A stretch of 64,000 nucleotides of DNA from an uncultured Pseudomonadales bacterium (GTDB taxonomy: Bacteria > Pseudomonadota > Gammaproteobacteria > Pseudomonadales > Azotimanducaceae), in contig CALSMJ010000007.1 in the NCBI GenBank assembly GCA_943787425.1, forward strand, positions 1 to 64,000, read 5' to 3'. This document shows positions 18,281 to 26,211 of the stretch, one piece after another; the first letter of the stretch is position 1, and the number at the start of each line of letters is the position of its first letter. Under the pieces are notes generated by a model. The model made no database searches and was not told the origin of the DNA. It saw nothing but the letters and a program-made list of their open reading frames with translations. The position numbers were made by a program, and so were the translations under genes.

Positions 18281-19699
18281 CTAAACTTCAGCGCGTCGTT
18301 TCATTTCACTAAAGGCAGCCAGTGCCGCCTCTCTTGACGCCTTCACCTCTACAATGGGCGCGGGATAATCTTGTCCAATCACGACGCCGGCCGCGCGGCT
18401 GATTTCAACCGGGCAAGCCCAAGGCTCATATAAATATTTGATGGGCATACGCTTGAGCTCTGGCACAAACTGCCGCGTGTACTCGCCGTCGGGGTCGAAT
18501 CGCTGGCCTTGGGTAATTGGATTAAAAATCCGAAAATAAGGCGCAGCATCCGCGCCGCTTCCGGCACACCATTGCCAGCCGGCACTGTTACTGGCGAGAT
18601 CAGCGTCTACCAAACAATCCCAAAACCATCGTTCGCCATGGTGCCAATGCAACTTCAGGTTCTTGATCAAAAACGAGGCCACGATCATGCGGACTCGATT
18701 GTGCATGCTGCCGGTTTGCCATAACTCACGCATCCCCGCATCAACAATCGGATAGCCCGTTTGTCCCGTCTGCCAGGCTTTCAGGAAAGTCTCGTCGGTC
18801 TCCCATGGAAAATGATCGAATTTCGCTTGCAGGTTTTTCTCTTGCAACGTGGGGAAGTGATACAAAAGATTGTAAGAGAACTCTCGCCAAACCAATTCTT
18901 TTATAAAATGTGCTTGATTGTCATCAGACGGTGACTCGGCCCGGACGCTTGCTAAAACTTGGTGCGGTGAAATTTCCCCGAAATGGAGATGCGCAGACAA
19001 ACCAGAAACCGAACGCTTTGCGGGGAAGTCTCGACCTGCTCGGTAATCCCCCATCCCGGTTGCCAAAAAATGCTGCAACCGACCCTGCGCGCCCTGCTCA
19101 CCGGGCATCCAGCCAGCCAACATCGCATCATCCCAAGGAACCCTCGGGCGTAGCGCAAGCGATTCAATTCCCGAGTGCTCGGCGTGAGGCACCATTCGAA
19201 TCCGAGCGGTGTCGAGCACGCCCGGCGTCCGAGGCGATAGATTCGCCATGCAGTGCTTATAAAACGGCGTGTACACCCGGTAGGGATAACCATCTTTTTT
19301 TACCGTGTCCCAAGGCTCAAACAAAAGCGCTCCGTTGAAACTGGTAACCATAAGGCCCTTGGCTTTCAGCGCTGTTTTTAAACCTGAGTCGCGCTGAATC
19401 GTCCACGGCTCATAGCCTCGATTCCACGTAACCGCCTCAATCTGGTACCGCTCGCACAAATGTGGCATCAGGGCTTGAGCAGAACCCTTCAACATCACCA
19501 GACGATTGTTGAGGCTTGCATTCAGCGCTATTAAGGATCGCTGCAACCAAGCCCGGGACGCCCCACCCGGCACAGAGCGCGCAGGCTCATCGGTGTCCAG
19601 GATAAACACCGGTAGCACCTCGCCTTGCTGACACGCCGCGAGCAAAGCAGGGTTGTCTTGCAGACGGAGATCGTTTCTAAACCAATGAAGGGTTCGCAT
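18281..19699 (-). CDS. phr: Deoxyribodipyrimidine photolyase (class I CPD photolyase)
   Basis: Blue-light-driven repair of cyclobutane pyrimidine dimers. The protein has 472 aa. The N-terminal antenna-binding domain begins LHWFRNDLRLQDNPAL. The C-terminal FAD domain carries HFGEISPHQVL, KELVWREFSYNLL, YPIVDAGMRELWQTGSMHNRVRM and the segment WDCLVDADLASNSAGWQW. These contain the FAD contacts and part of the tryptophan electron chain. Length and motifs fit class I enzymes with a folate (MTHF) antenna, as in E. coli PhrB. It lies in an operon with MaoC upstream (33 bp) and DUF3429 downstream, opposite folE, lipocalin and sigma/ChrR, so expression is probably induced by light or singlet oxygen. 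Confidence 0.95.
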   Translation of the reverse strand: MRTLHWFRNDLRLQDNPALLAACQQGEVLPVFILDTDEPARSVPGGASRAWLQRSLIALNASLNNRLVMLKGSAQALMPHLCERYQIEAVTWNRGYEPWTIQRDSGLKTALKAKGLMVTSFNGALLFEPWDTVKKDGYPYRVYTPFYKHCMANLSPRTPGVLDTARIRMVPHAEHSGIESLALRPRVPWDDAMLAGWMPGEQGAQGRLQHFLATGMGDYRAGRDFPAKRSVSGLSAHLHFGEISPHQVLASVRAESPSDDNQAHFIKELVWREFSYNLLYHFPTLQEKNLQAKFDHFPWETDETFLKAWQTGQTGYPIVDAGMRELWQTGSMHNRVRMIVASFLIKNLKLHWHHGERWFWDCLVDADLASNSAGWQWCAGSGADAAPYFRIFNPITQGQRFDPDGEYTRQFVPELKRMPIKYLYEPWACPVEISRAAGVVIGQDYPAPIVEVKASREAALAAFSEMKRRAEV

Positions 19700-19732
19700 T
19701 AACTCTTGCCTCGCATCATCTGTATTTGGCCA

Positions 19733-20629
19733 TTAAATCACTCTGGCACCCGGGTCCTCAGACCAAACCATAAAACCATCTTTTATTACTGGTGCTTGAA
19801 CGTCGTTGCGCAGTTCGAATAGCGCCCAATTCGGGCCCTGCGCTGTGATCTGCAACATTAAGGTCTGCGGCATCATGACCATACTGACAAACCGCCCACC
19901 GAGTCGGATGACCCGATCGACGGCGCCATTGAGCAGCTCATGACTCAACGCGCTCACCGCCAGCGCAAGCGATGCGGTGCCGTGCAAAATAATGTCTGGT
20001 AAGCCCGCCGCCAGCGCGAAGGCTCGGTCGGAGTGAATCGGGTTATAAATTCTTGCCGTCTCGGTATAGACATTGCCAAGCCCTGCTGACACCGCAATCG
20101 GAATTGCCGCTGCCGCACTGACCCGTTGTTGTAACTGACTGGCTTGAGGCCAAGCCGGCGCTTGCGCAATCGAAAGGGTCGCGGGGCCTTCGATTGCGAC
20201 GCCTCGACTGACATTGGTTTGCCAGGTTCTGATCACCAAGTCGCCCGCATCATCAAGCGTATCAAGCTGCAAACCGACTCTTGCACCCCGTGGCCCGGCT
20301 TCTAAATTCACGACCTTGGCCGTTGTGTGATAGGTCTGTCCGGGCAAAATGGGCTTTATCACGTGCAGATCATGGGTTGCATGGACCCCCCGGGCAAGTT
20401 CTTCATCGCTTAAACAATCGTGTCCTGGCAGCATCCGGCTATCCAGGACACTCGGCCATTCCAAACAAACCGGGAACAGGGGATGCACCGCTAACGTTGC
20501 TTGGGTCGTGTCCTGCAATCGGGGATTGTCGTCTTGCAACCCAGCAGCGTAGGCCATGGTCCAACGGGCATCGACTGCGTGTCGTCTCGGCGCTGTACTC
20601 TGCCCCACAAGCTGGGTCCGAAGCGGCAT
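19733..20629 (-). CDS. MaoC-like double hot-dog acyl dehydratase
   Basis: Protein of 298 aa with two hot-dog halves. The C-terminal half holds the hydratase-2 motif YNPIHSDRAFALAAGLPDII (about residues 193-212), whose Asn/His region supplies the catalytic residues. The N-terminal half is degenerate, as in eukaryotic-type hydratase 2. The likely reaction is hydration of a trans-2-enoyl-CoA to a (3R)-hydroxyacyl-CoA. The start has AAGGAG 9 bp upstream. It precedes the photolyase by 33 bp, an unusual partner. A link to membrane lipid repair or remodelling under oxidative stress is possible, but this is inference. Confidence 0.82.
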   Translation of the reverse strand: MPLRTQLVGQSTAPRRHAVDARWTMAYAAGLQDDNPRLQDTTQATLAVHPLFPVCLEWPSVLDSRMLPGHDCLSDEELARGVHATHDLHVIKPILPGQTYHTTAKVVNLEAGPRGARVGLQLDTLDDAGDLVIRTWQTNVSRGVAIEGPATLSIAQAPAWPQASQLQQRVSAAAAIPIAVSAGLGNVYTETARIYNPIHSDRAFALAAGLPDIILHGTASLALAVSALSHELLNGAVDRVIRLGGRFVSMVMMPQTLMLQITAQGPNWALFELRNDVQAPVIKDGFMVWSEDPGARVI

Positions 20630-20720
20630 AGGATCGATCTCCTTTTAATCAACACGTCATCACCAACAAAGCAGCGCAAACCTACCTTGTTTTAACCGGC
20701 GCTTAAAACCCGCGCTTAGG

Positions 20721-21029
20721 TTATATTTTCAATGGCATCTCGAGCGCGAGATCTTGACCTGCCACCGGATTGCCAATCATTTCATCATAACTGCTTTGAT
20801 GCACAAGGGTTGCAGTACGATAGGGCACCCCGACCAGCGCGCGCTTGATCGCGCCCAGACTTCGGGTCATGAGTCGCTGACCATGGTCGGTTGTGACAAC
20901 ATAGCGCTCGCCCCTGACCGCCGCCTCTGCTAAATAAATCTCAGGATCTTGGCTCCGGATGAACAGATCCACCGACACCTTGTGTCCCAGCTGAACCAAA
21001 TCATGAAGGCTTATCTTTTTAACTTCCAT
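20721..21029 (-). CDS. DUF6482-like small protein
   Basis: Predicted protein of 102 aa starting MEVKKISLHDL, with AAGGG just upstream. Longer frames extend to 21167 but add only a basic low-complexity stretch. The core (VSVDLFIRSQDPEIYLAEAAV, then GERYVVTTDHGQRL, SLGAIKRAL) matches the DUF6482 pattern, in which a small alpha/beta domain ends in a helix containing AxxAL. Function unknown. It is the first gene of the leftward set DUF6482-MaoC-photolyase-DUF3429, separated from MaoC by 91 bp. It is divergent from folE, so it shares the regulatory region of the stress module. Confidence 0.68.
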   Translation of the reverse strand: MEVKKISLHDLVQLGHKVSVDLFIRSQDPEIYLAEAAVRGERYVVTTDHGQRLMTRSLGAIKRALVGVPYRTATLVHQSSYDEMIGNPVAGQDLALEMPLKI

Positions 21030-21175
21030 TGTGCCCTTGACTGCTCGCTTCATCTTAGCCTTTGCAAGTTTTCGGCGCTTTCTTCTGGCCAATCCAAAAC
21101 CGAACCCAATGACCTCTTCAACGATCCGTTTCGGCAAAAAGACCAGTGATGGCTGAATTCCTAACAAACTGGCAT

Positions 21176-21215
21176 TGATCTGATTTGATCAAAGGCTCGT
21201 ACTTTTTTCTACCTG
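21176..21215 (+). promoter_or_regulatory. Candidate ECF-sigma promoter(s) of folE-lipocalin operon
   Basis: Two overlapping candidates are TGATCT-N18-TACTTT (21176-21181, 21200-21205) and TGATCA-N18-TACCTG (21186-21191, 21210-21215). From general knowledge, sigma factors of the RpoE-ChrR group use a TGATC-type -35. The two TGATC elements start exactly 10 bp apart, an arrangement also seen before the sigma gene. The position relative to the start at 21235 is suitable. Confidence 0.5.
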
Positions 21216-21234
21216 TCACGAAAAGGACCTAGAC

Positions 21235-21912
21235 ATGACGTCACTTGCCGCTTCATCCATCACTCGAAAATCTGCGATCAGTGCTGAAGCCACTGCAGTT
21301 AAAGAGGCTTTGGTTCACCAAGGACTTGAGACACCAATGCTCGACACGGGCCTGACTCGCGATGAGAAATACCTTCGGATCAAAGCGGCAATGCGCGACG
21401 TTGTGACAACGCTCGGGCTCGACCTTAGTGACGACAGCCTGACAGAGACGCCGCACCGCATTGCAAAAATGTATATCGATGAGATTTTTTCTGGCCTCGA
21501 TTACAGTCAGTTCCCCAAAATCTCTGTGATCGAAAACAAGATGGGCGTTGAAGAAATGGTGAAAATTTCCGATATCAACCTCACCAGTACCTGTGAACAC
21601 CACTTCGTGACCATCGATGGCATTGCAGATGTTGCTTACATCCCTCATGAGAAGATCATCGGTCTGTCTAAAATCAATCGTATCGTGCGCTTTTTCGCAC
21701 AAAGACCGCAGGTTCAAGAGCGTCTGACCCAGCAAATCCTGGTCGCCTTGCAAACCTTGCTTGAGACCGACAGCGTCGCTGTTCGCGTCAAAGCCACCCA
21801 CTACTGCGTCAAATCACGGGGCGTCATGGACACAAGCTCGCAAACCGAAACGTCTGCACTCGGCGGCCAATTCAAGGCCAACCCAACCGCAAGGGCTGAA
21901 TTCCTCAGGTGA
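21235..21912 (+). CDS. folE: GTP cyclohydrolase I
   Basis: Converts GTP to 7,8-dihydroneopterin triphosphate, the first step of folate and pterin synthesis. Protein of 225 aa with the zinc and active-site signatures [13 protein letters not shown] (Cys, His, His) and [20 protein letters not shown], and a C-terminal [13 protein letters not shown] containing the second zinc Cys. An N-terminal extension of about 35 residues precedes the core. AAAAGGA lies 7 bp before the ATG. It overlaps the lipocalin gene (GTGA) and sits inside the photolyase/ECF-ChrR module. It may be a stress-induced copy supplying the folate antenna of the photolyase. Confidence 0.95.
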   Translation: MTSLAASSITRKSAISAEATAVKEALVHQGLETPMLDTGLTRDEKYLRIKAAMRDVVTTLGLDLSDDSLTETPHRIAKMYIDEIFSGLDYSQFPKISVIENKMGVEEMVKISDINLTSTCEHHFVTIDGIADVAYIPHEKIIGLSKINRIVRFFAQRPQVQERLTQQILVALQTLLETDSVAVRVKATHYCVKSRGVMDTSSQTETSALGGQFKANPTARAEFLR

Positions 21913-22541
21913 GCAGCCAGCTTCAAACGGCCGCGGCTGATCCAACCCAAAAAGCATCGCGTAAACTGCCCAAATTCGTCCAGATTGGATTTGGGCTCGC
22001 CATACTTCTGCTGAATGGATGCAGCGCTCAACCGAGACTACCTATGGATACCGTCGCTGACCTAGATTTAACGCGCTTTATGGGCGATTGGCACGTACTC
22101 GCCGACATTGCAACGCCATTTGATCGCAATGCGGTCGAGCCCCTTGAGACTTACAAGCTTGCGCCAGGCGGTGTGGTCGAAACCACTTATTCTTATCGAG
22201 AAGGCAGTCCTGACGGCCCACTGCGAGAGCGCAACTTGAAGGGCTTTGTCTCGACGGAATCGCCAGCGATTTGGGGCATGCAGATTTTCTGGCCCGTCAA
22301 AGCCGAATACCGCGTTGTTTATCTCGACGCAGACTACCAAACGACGATCATCGGTCGCTCGAAGCGCGATTTTGTTTGGGTCATGGCACGATCCCCCGCC
22401 ATTGATCCTGCGCTTTTTGCAACCCTTATGCAGACCGTGCAAACCCTAGGATATGATCTAACCAAAATTCGGATTCACGAGCCAATGCGCTCGTTGCAGG
22501 TGAGAGAGGCTGAATCCAATACTCAGCGCACTGATCGATAA
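21909..22541 (+). CDS. Outer-membrane lipocalin (Blc-like lipoprotein)
   Basis: Lipoprotein of 210 aa starting at GTG inside the folE stop (GTGA overlap). A basic N-terminal extension of about 25 residues leads to the hydrophobic segment LAILLLNGC, with a lipobox ending at Cys39. The mature protein has the bacterial lipocalin signature [11 protein letters not shown] (GxW near residue 62), an RNLKGFV strand, [24 protein letters not shown] and the C-terminal YDLTKI region, all typical of Blc. Lipocalins bind lysophospholipids or fatty acids and help in membrane maintenance. Coupling with folE and neighbouring sigma/ChrR suggests induction by oxidative membrane damage. Confidence 0.9.
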   Translation: MSSQLQTAAADPTQKASRKLPKFVQIGFGLAILLLNGCSAQPRLPMDTVADLDLTRFMGDWHVLADIATPFDRNAVEPLETYKLAPGGVVETTYSYREGSPDGPLRERNLKGFVSTESPAIWGMQIFWPVKAEYRVVYLDADYQTTIIGRSKRDFVWVMARSPAIDPALFATLMQTVQTLGYDLTKIRIHEPMRSLQVREAESNTQRTDR

Positions 22542-22571
22542 TGATCTAAATCGTTCATCAGGTCGTAAACC
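22532..22571 (+). promoter_or_regulatory. Candidate autoregulated ECF promoter of sigma-chrR operon
   Basis: TGATCT (22542-22547), an 18-bp spacer and TAAACC (22566-22571) match the -35/-10 layout expected for the encoded ECF sigma. A second TGATC starts at 22532, 10 bp earlier, mirroring the folE promoter. Transcription would begin around 22577, which excludes an in-frame TTG start at 22573 for the sigma gene. Confidence 0.55.
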
Positions 22572-22629
22572 TTTGAAATCGGAAAGACAAGCGCGAATAA
22601 TGGTCACTCATACCAATTCCAAGGCGAAC

Positions 22630-23226
22630 ATGAACAAACCTAGTGGACCAGACTGGAATGCGCTGCTTGTGAAGGTTGGCAGCCACCAAGACAAAGCTGC
22701 TTTTGGCGCCTTGTTTTCCCACTTCGGTCCGCTCCTGAAAGGCTTTTTGCTCAAAGGCGGCGGTGTCGAGCCAGAGCAGGCAGAAGAACTCGTCCAAGAG
22801 ACCATGATCAAAGTGTGGCGTAAAGCGCCGAGTTATGCGCCGACGCAAGCCGCTGCCAGCACTTGGATGTACACGATTGCCCGAAACACCCGCATCGACT
22901 GGCTTAGAAAACACGCGAAAAAGAATCATCAAACCGACGAGCTGGTTGCGGAAGACCTTTTCGATGAGAACGAGGAATCCTCGCCCTTCACCGCGCTGAT
23001 CCAGACTCGGAACGCCAGCAACATCAGAGAACATTTAAATAGCTTGCCGCAAGAACAGCTGCAGGTCTTAACGTTGATGTACTTCCAAGGCAAGTCGGGT
23101 CAAGAGGTTGCTGACGAACTCGCGATCCCGCTCGGTACCGTCAAATCCAGGGTGCGGCTCGCACTGCAAAAATTAAAACTAAAAATAACCCCAGATGGGG
23201 AAGAACAGGTGGTGTACGCTTCATGA
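22630..23226 (+). CDS. ECF RNA polymerase sigma factor (RpoE/ECF11-like, ChrR partner)
   Basis: Extracytoplasmic-function sigma of 198 aa from the chosen ATG (AAGG 5 bp upstream; ATG at 22600 is an alternative). Region 2 contains QAEELVQETMIKVWRKAPSY and STWMYTIARNTRIDWLR (-10 recognition and melting). Region 4 contains LPQEQLQVLTLMYFQGKSGQEVADEL followed by GTVKSRVRLALQKLK (-35 recognition helix). Its stop overlaps the start of the ChrR gene (ATGA). By analogy with Rhodobacter and Vibrio systems it is held inactive by ChrR and released by singlet oxygen, then drives photolyase, lipocalin and related genes. Confidence 0.93.
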   Translation: MNKPSGPDWNALLVKVGSHQDKAAFGALFSHFGPLLKGFLLKGGGVEPEQAEELVQETMIKVWRKAPSYAPTQAAASTWMYTIARNTRIDWLRKHAKKNHQTDELVAEDLFDENEESSPFTALIQTRNASNIREHLNSLPQEQLQVLTLMYFQGKSGQEVADELAIPLGTVKSRVRLALQKLKLKITPDGEEQVVYAS

Positions 23227-23900
23227 TCAATAATCATCCAAACACGCAGCTTTTAGCGGACTACGCAACAGGTGGGCTGTCAATGGCGCCCCTTATTTCA
23301 ATTGCAACACACCTGCAGTTTTGCGATCAGTGCCGAGAAGCCGTCAGCGGCCTTAATATCCTTGGTGGCGAACTACTTTCAGAGTGTGACCAAGCTGAAT
23401 TATCAGATGACCTATTAGCGCAAACGCTGGCCATGCTCGATGCGCCGGAGCCGGAAGGTACGGTTGCCGAGGCGGCGGTTAGCGCACCAAGATCCAACCT
23501 TTGTCCTGATCTTGCCAACCAGCTTCCTAAATACTTGCATAAGTTCCTGAATCACCAAGAGCTTGATTGGCGAAGCTTGTCCTCTACGTTATCCGTTGCG
23601 GCCATTAGCGTGGGCGAGACCGATTATGAGCTCGCACTGCACCGAATTGACGCTGGTGGCAAGGCTCCAGTTCATGACCATAAAGGAACCGAATTAACCG
23701 TTGTCCTGAAGGGCAGCTTCTCAGATGAAGACGGCATTTACCGCGAAGGCGACTTCCTGATGCGCGAGCCAGGTGATGTGCACAGACCGTCTGCAACCCA
23801 AGACCAAGCCTGCATCTGCTTGTCCGTGCTGTCTGCACCGATCAAGCTGACCGGCATCAAACAGGTCCTGAACCCGTTCATGCGGTTCAACCCCAGCTAG
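23223..23900 (+). CDS. chrR: ChrR-type cupin anti-sigma factor
   Basis: Zinc-dependent anti-sigma of 225 aa. The N-terminal anti-sigma domain has the zinc ligands in NHPNTQLLADYATGG and ATHLQFCDQC (HxxxCxxC). The C-terminal cupin domain has PVHDHKGTELTVVLKGSF, YREGDFLMREPGDVHRP and matching strands, with the HxH, E and H metal ligands expected for ChrR. The cupin part is needed for the response to singlet oxygen in characterised relatives. It is translationally coupled to the sigma gene. Its targets are probably the divergent module at 17.8-22.5 kb. Confidence 0.93.
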   Translation: MINNHPNTQLLADYATGGLSMAPLISIATHLQFCDQCREAVSGLNILGGELLSECDQAELSDDLLAQTLAMLDAPEPEGTVAEAAVSAPRSNLCPDLANQLPKYLHKFLNHQELDWRSLSSTLSVAAISVGETDYELALHRIDAGGKAPVHDHKGTELTVVLKGSFSDEDGIYREGDFLMREPGDVHRPSATQDQACICLSVLSAPIKLTGIKQVLNPFMRFNPS

Positions 23901-24010
23901 CCGGAAAAGACTGGCGCCTGCACTAGCCCCGCGCCTTAAACGACCAGCGTTGCAAATCCCAACACCCTCTCGCCAGGGCCTCTTCAGCTTCTTTGCTGAT
24001 ACGGCTTAGG

Positions 24011-25033
24011 TCAAACTTGGGTCCTGTACGGCGCCGGGTCAAAGCCAAAGACGCCATATCGCGCCGTCACCGCAGCCAACGTTTCCGGGTTCCAATAGGC
24101 ATTGCCCGGCGCGGGAAATCCCATGACGCAGCGCTGCAGCACGCTCGCTTTGCCGATCCATCTTTCAAAGAACTGACTTTCTCGATAGGCCGACCATGCC
24201 CAGCCCGGATGGAGTGTGCTGACCCACTCAGCGGACGCGACTCGAAACGTCATATTGTGCGCCAGTCGCCGAGCGCCCTGCTTCAAAGGCGTTCCTCGAT
24301 GCCAGGTGTCGTGCCGATACAACAGAACATCTCCTGGCCGATAGGCAACCCGCGCCTCGCGCTCGTACAGCGCCGCTCGAAATTCTGCAACCTCGGGCGC
24401 CACTGCTGAAAGATAGGTCTCGGCAGCGACTCGATCGTTGATAAACCTCAGATCCCCAATACCCGGTGCATCGATGATTGGCCAGCGATAAGCAGGATCC
24501 TGTGGGCCTGTCCGTGGCACAACCGCCGTCTCCCCGCCGCAATCTGCGGCGTCCGAATAATACAGAATCAACTCAACGGCCTCCGGCGTCTCCCACCGCG
24601 GCGGATGCACCAAAGAATGATTCGGATAATCCACATGCATCCGCTGGTCCCGATTGTCTCGCTCAGACTGCCGTTCAGGACGGCCATACTTAGGCCAAAG
24701 ATCAGACTGGGTAATTCGTAGCTGCGAGATTTCAGTGCCGAGGAGGTCCGCAACCGCTTGCAGCAATACTGCGTCTAAGGAGATTTCATTAAAGATGGTG
24801 TGCGGCGAGGGAAACACCAGCGCACCATTGCTACCGAAGTCAGTCACCGCCTCAGCGGCCGCCGAACCCGCCGCCGGAAAGGTCGCATCCGCCAAATCCA
24901 GCAACTGCTGTTGTAAGGCCGGCGTGATCAAACCATTGACTAGGGTGTAGCCTTGCTCGCGCCATTGACTGATCTGAGCCTGCGAGAGCCTTGATGCGAT
25001 AACCGGTTCTGACTGAATCTCACGTTGGCTCAT
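24011..25033 (-). CDS. Phytanoyl-CoA dioxygenase (PhyH) family oxygenase
   Basis: Fe(II)/2-oxoglutarate-dependent dioxygenase of 340 aa. The iron ligands can be placed: HxD as HVDYPNHS at about residues 142-144 and the distal His in HDTWHRGTPLKQGARRL, whose Arg would bind 2-oxoglutarate. The segment DVLLYRHDTWHRG is typical of the PhyH fold. Members hydroxylate phytanoyl-CoA, ectoine or diverse natural products; this one's substrate is unknown. GAGGGCG lies before the ATG. It follows the two acyl-CoA dehydrogenase genes in the leftward direction (61 bp), so an acyl or sterol side-chain substrate is a reasonable guess. Confidence 0.87.
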   Translation of the reverse strand: MSQREIQSEPVIASRLSQAQISQWREQGYTLVNGLITPALQQQLLDLADATFPAAGSAAAEAVTDFGSNGALVFPSPHTIFNEISLDAVLLQAVADLLGTEISQLRITQSDLWPKYGRPERQSERDNRDQRMHVDYPNHSLVHPPRWETPEAVELILYYSDAADCGGETAVVPRTGPQDPAYRWPIIDAPGIGDLRFINDRVAAETYLSAVAPEVAEFRAALYEREARVAYRPGDVLLYRHDTWHRGTPLKQGARRLAHNMTFRVASAEWVSTLHPGWAWSAYRESQFFERWIGKASVLQRCVMGFPAPGNAYWNPETLAAVTARYGVFGFDPAPYRTQV

Positions 25034-25094
25034 AGCGCCCTCGTTTCTGAAATACCAAGACAGAATATTTGCGTCTTGGCGCTAAACGATAACC

Positions 25095-26201
25095 TCAGAA
25101 CAATAACCCAGCCAGTTTCTGCCGTTGATGGCGTTCATCCCCGAACTGGTATTGACCCCACAGCGCCCGCCTTAAAAACAGCTGAGCATCGCATTCGTAG
25201 GTAAAGCCAAAACCGCCGTGGAACTGAATCCCGCGATCACCAGCTTCCGAAAACTGCTCGCTTGCACAACATTTTGCCATGCGAACCGCCGACTCAACGG
25301 CCACGTCGTCGGTTTCATCTCGCCACACTGTCGCCGCATGATAAAGATACGATCGGGTCATTTCAGCGCCCATTAAAATATCCACGGTTGGATGCTTCAT
25401 CGCTTGATAACTACCGATTAATCGATCAAATTGTTTTCGGGTATTCAAGTAATCCACAATCACTGCCAGCACACCTTCAAGCCCGCCCGACATTTCTGCC
25501 GTAATCAGCAACATGGCGGCTAACTCAATTTTTTTGAAGCTGGTGCCTGGCAGGACCTGATCCGCTCGTATCGGCAGATCCGAGAACGCAAGACTATAGC
25601 TTCTTCTCGTTTCATCGATCACGACTTCTCGCTGGATCGCGCCGTCGGGCAGGTCGCTCGCATCAACCAAGCACCAGCGCAACGCATCATCCTGCAAAGC
25701 CGAAACCAAGATCACATCGGCAACGCCGGCGTCGAGCACAAAGGCTTTACTGCCGGTTAACGTCATTGCACCGGCGGCGGATTGATTTAACTGCGTTGTG
25801 ATTTGATCTGATTCCCAGGAACCGTTTGCCTCGGTTAAGGCAAGCGTTGCAATCTGCCCAGTCGCGATTTTAGGAAGCCATTGGGCTTTCTGCTCGTCAC
25901 TGCCGTTGGTAATCAGGACTTGGGTTGCAAGCGTTGAAGCCAACATGGGCGTTGCCAACAGTTGGCGACCCATGGCTTCAAAAATGGGGACCGTATCTGC
26001 CAAATCCAAACCCAGACCACCATAGGTTTCCGGAATGGTGACCCCGAGCCAACCTAAATCAACCATCGTTTGCCAGAGCGTTGCATCCAGCGGTTGTCCC
26101 GCTTGGATTGCCTGCCGAACCACGTCAATGGGCGCGCGTTTTTGACAAAACTCCCGCGCCGTATCCAATAACATGGCTTGCTCTTCAGAAAATCGAATCA
26201 C
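25095..26201 (-). CDS. Acyl-CoA dehydrogenase subunit (FAD/R-Q-F type half)
   Basis: Protein of 368 aa. The GTG at 26201 has AAGGAG 6 bp upstream, while longer in-frame starts overlap the preceding gene implausibly. The N-terminal helical domain starts IRFSEEQAMLLDTAREF. The mid-domain has LGWLGVTIPETYGGLGLDL and ALTEANGSW. The C-terminal domain keeps RKQFDRLIGSYQAMKHPTVD and QFHGGFGFTYE, the segments that contact FAD across the subunit interface. It sits 10 bp after another acyl-CoA dehydrogenase gene. Such pairs form alpha2-beta2 enzymes in steroid side-chain catabolism, with each subunit supplying part of the site. Confidence 0.9.
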   Translation of the reverse strand: MIRFSEEQAMLLDTAREFCQKRAPIDVVRQAIQAGQPLDATLWQTMVDLGWLGVTIPETYGGLGLDLADTVPIFEAMGRQLLATPMLASTLATQVLITNGSDEQKAQWLPKIATGQIATLALTEANGSWESDQITTQLNQSAAGAMTLTGSKAFVLDAGVADVILVSALQDDALRWCLVDASDLPDGAIQREVVIDETRRSYSLAFSDLPIRADQVLPGTSFKKIELAAMLLITAEMSGGLEGVLAVIVDYLNTRKQFDRLIGSYQAMKHPTVDILMGAEMTRSYLYHAATVWRDETDDVAVESAVRMAKCCASEQFSEAGDRGIQFHGGFGFTYECDAQLFLRRALWGQYQFGDERHQRQKLAGLLF

Positions 26202-26211
26202 GGGCGACTCC

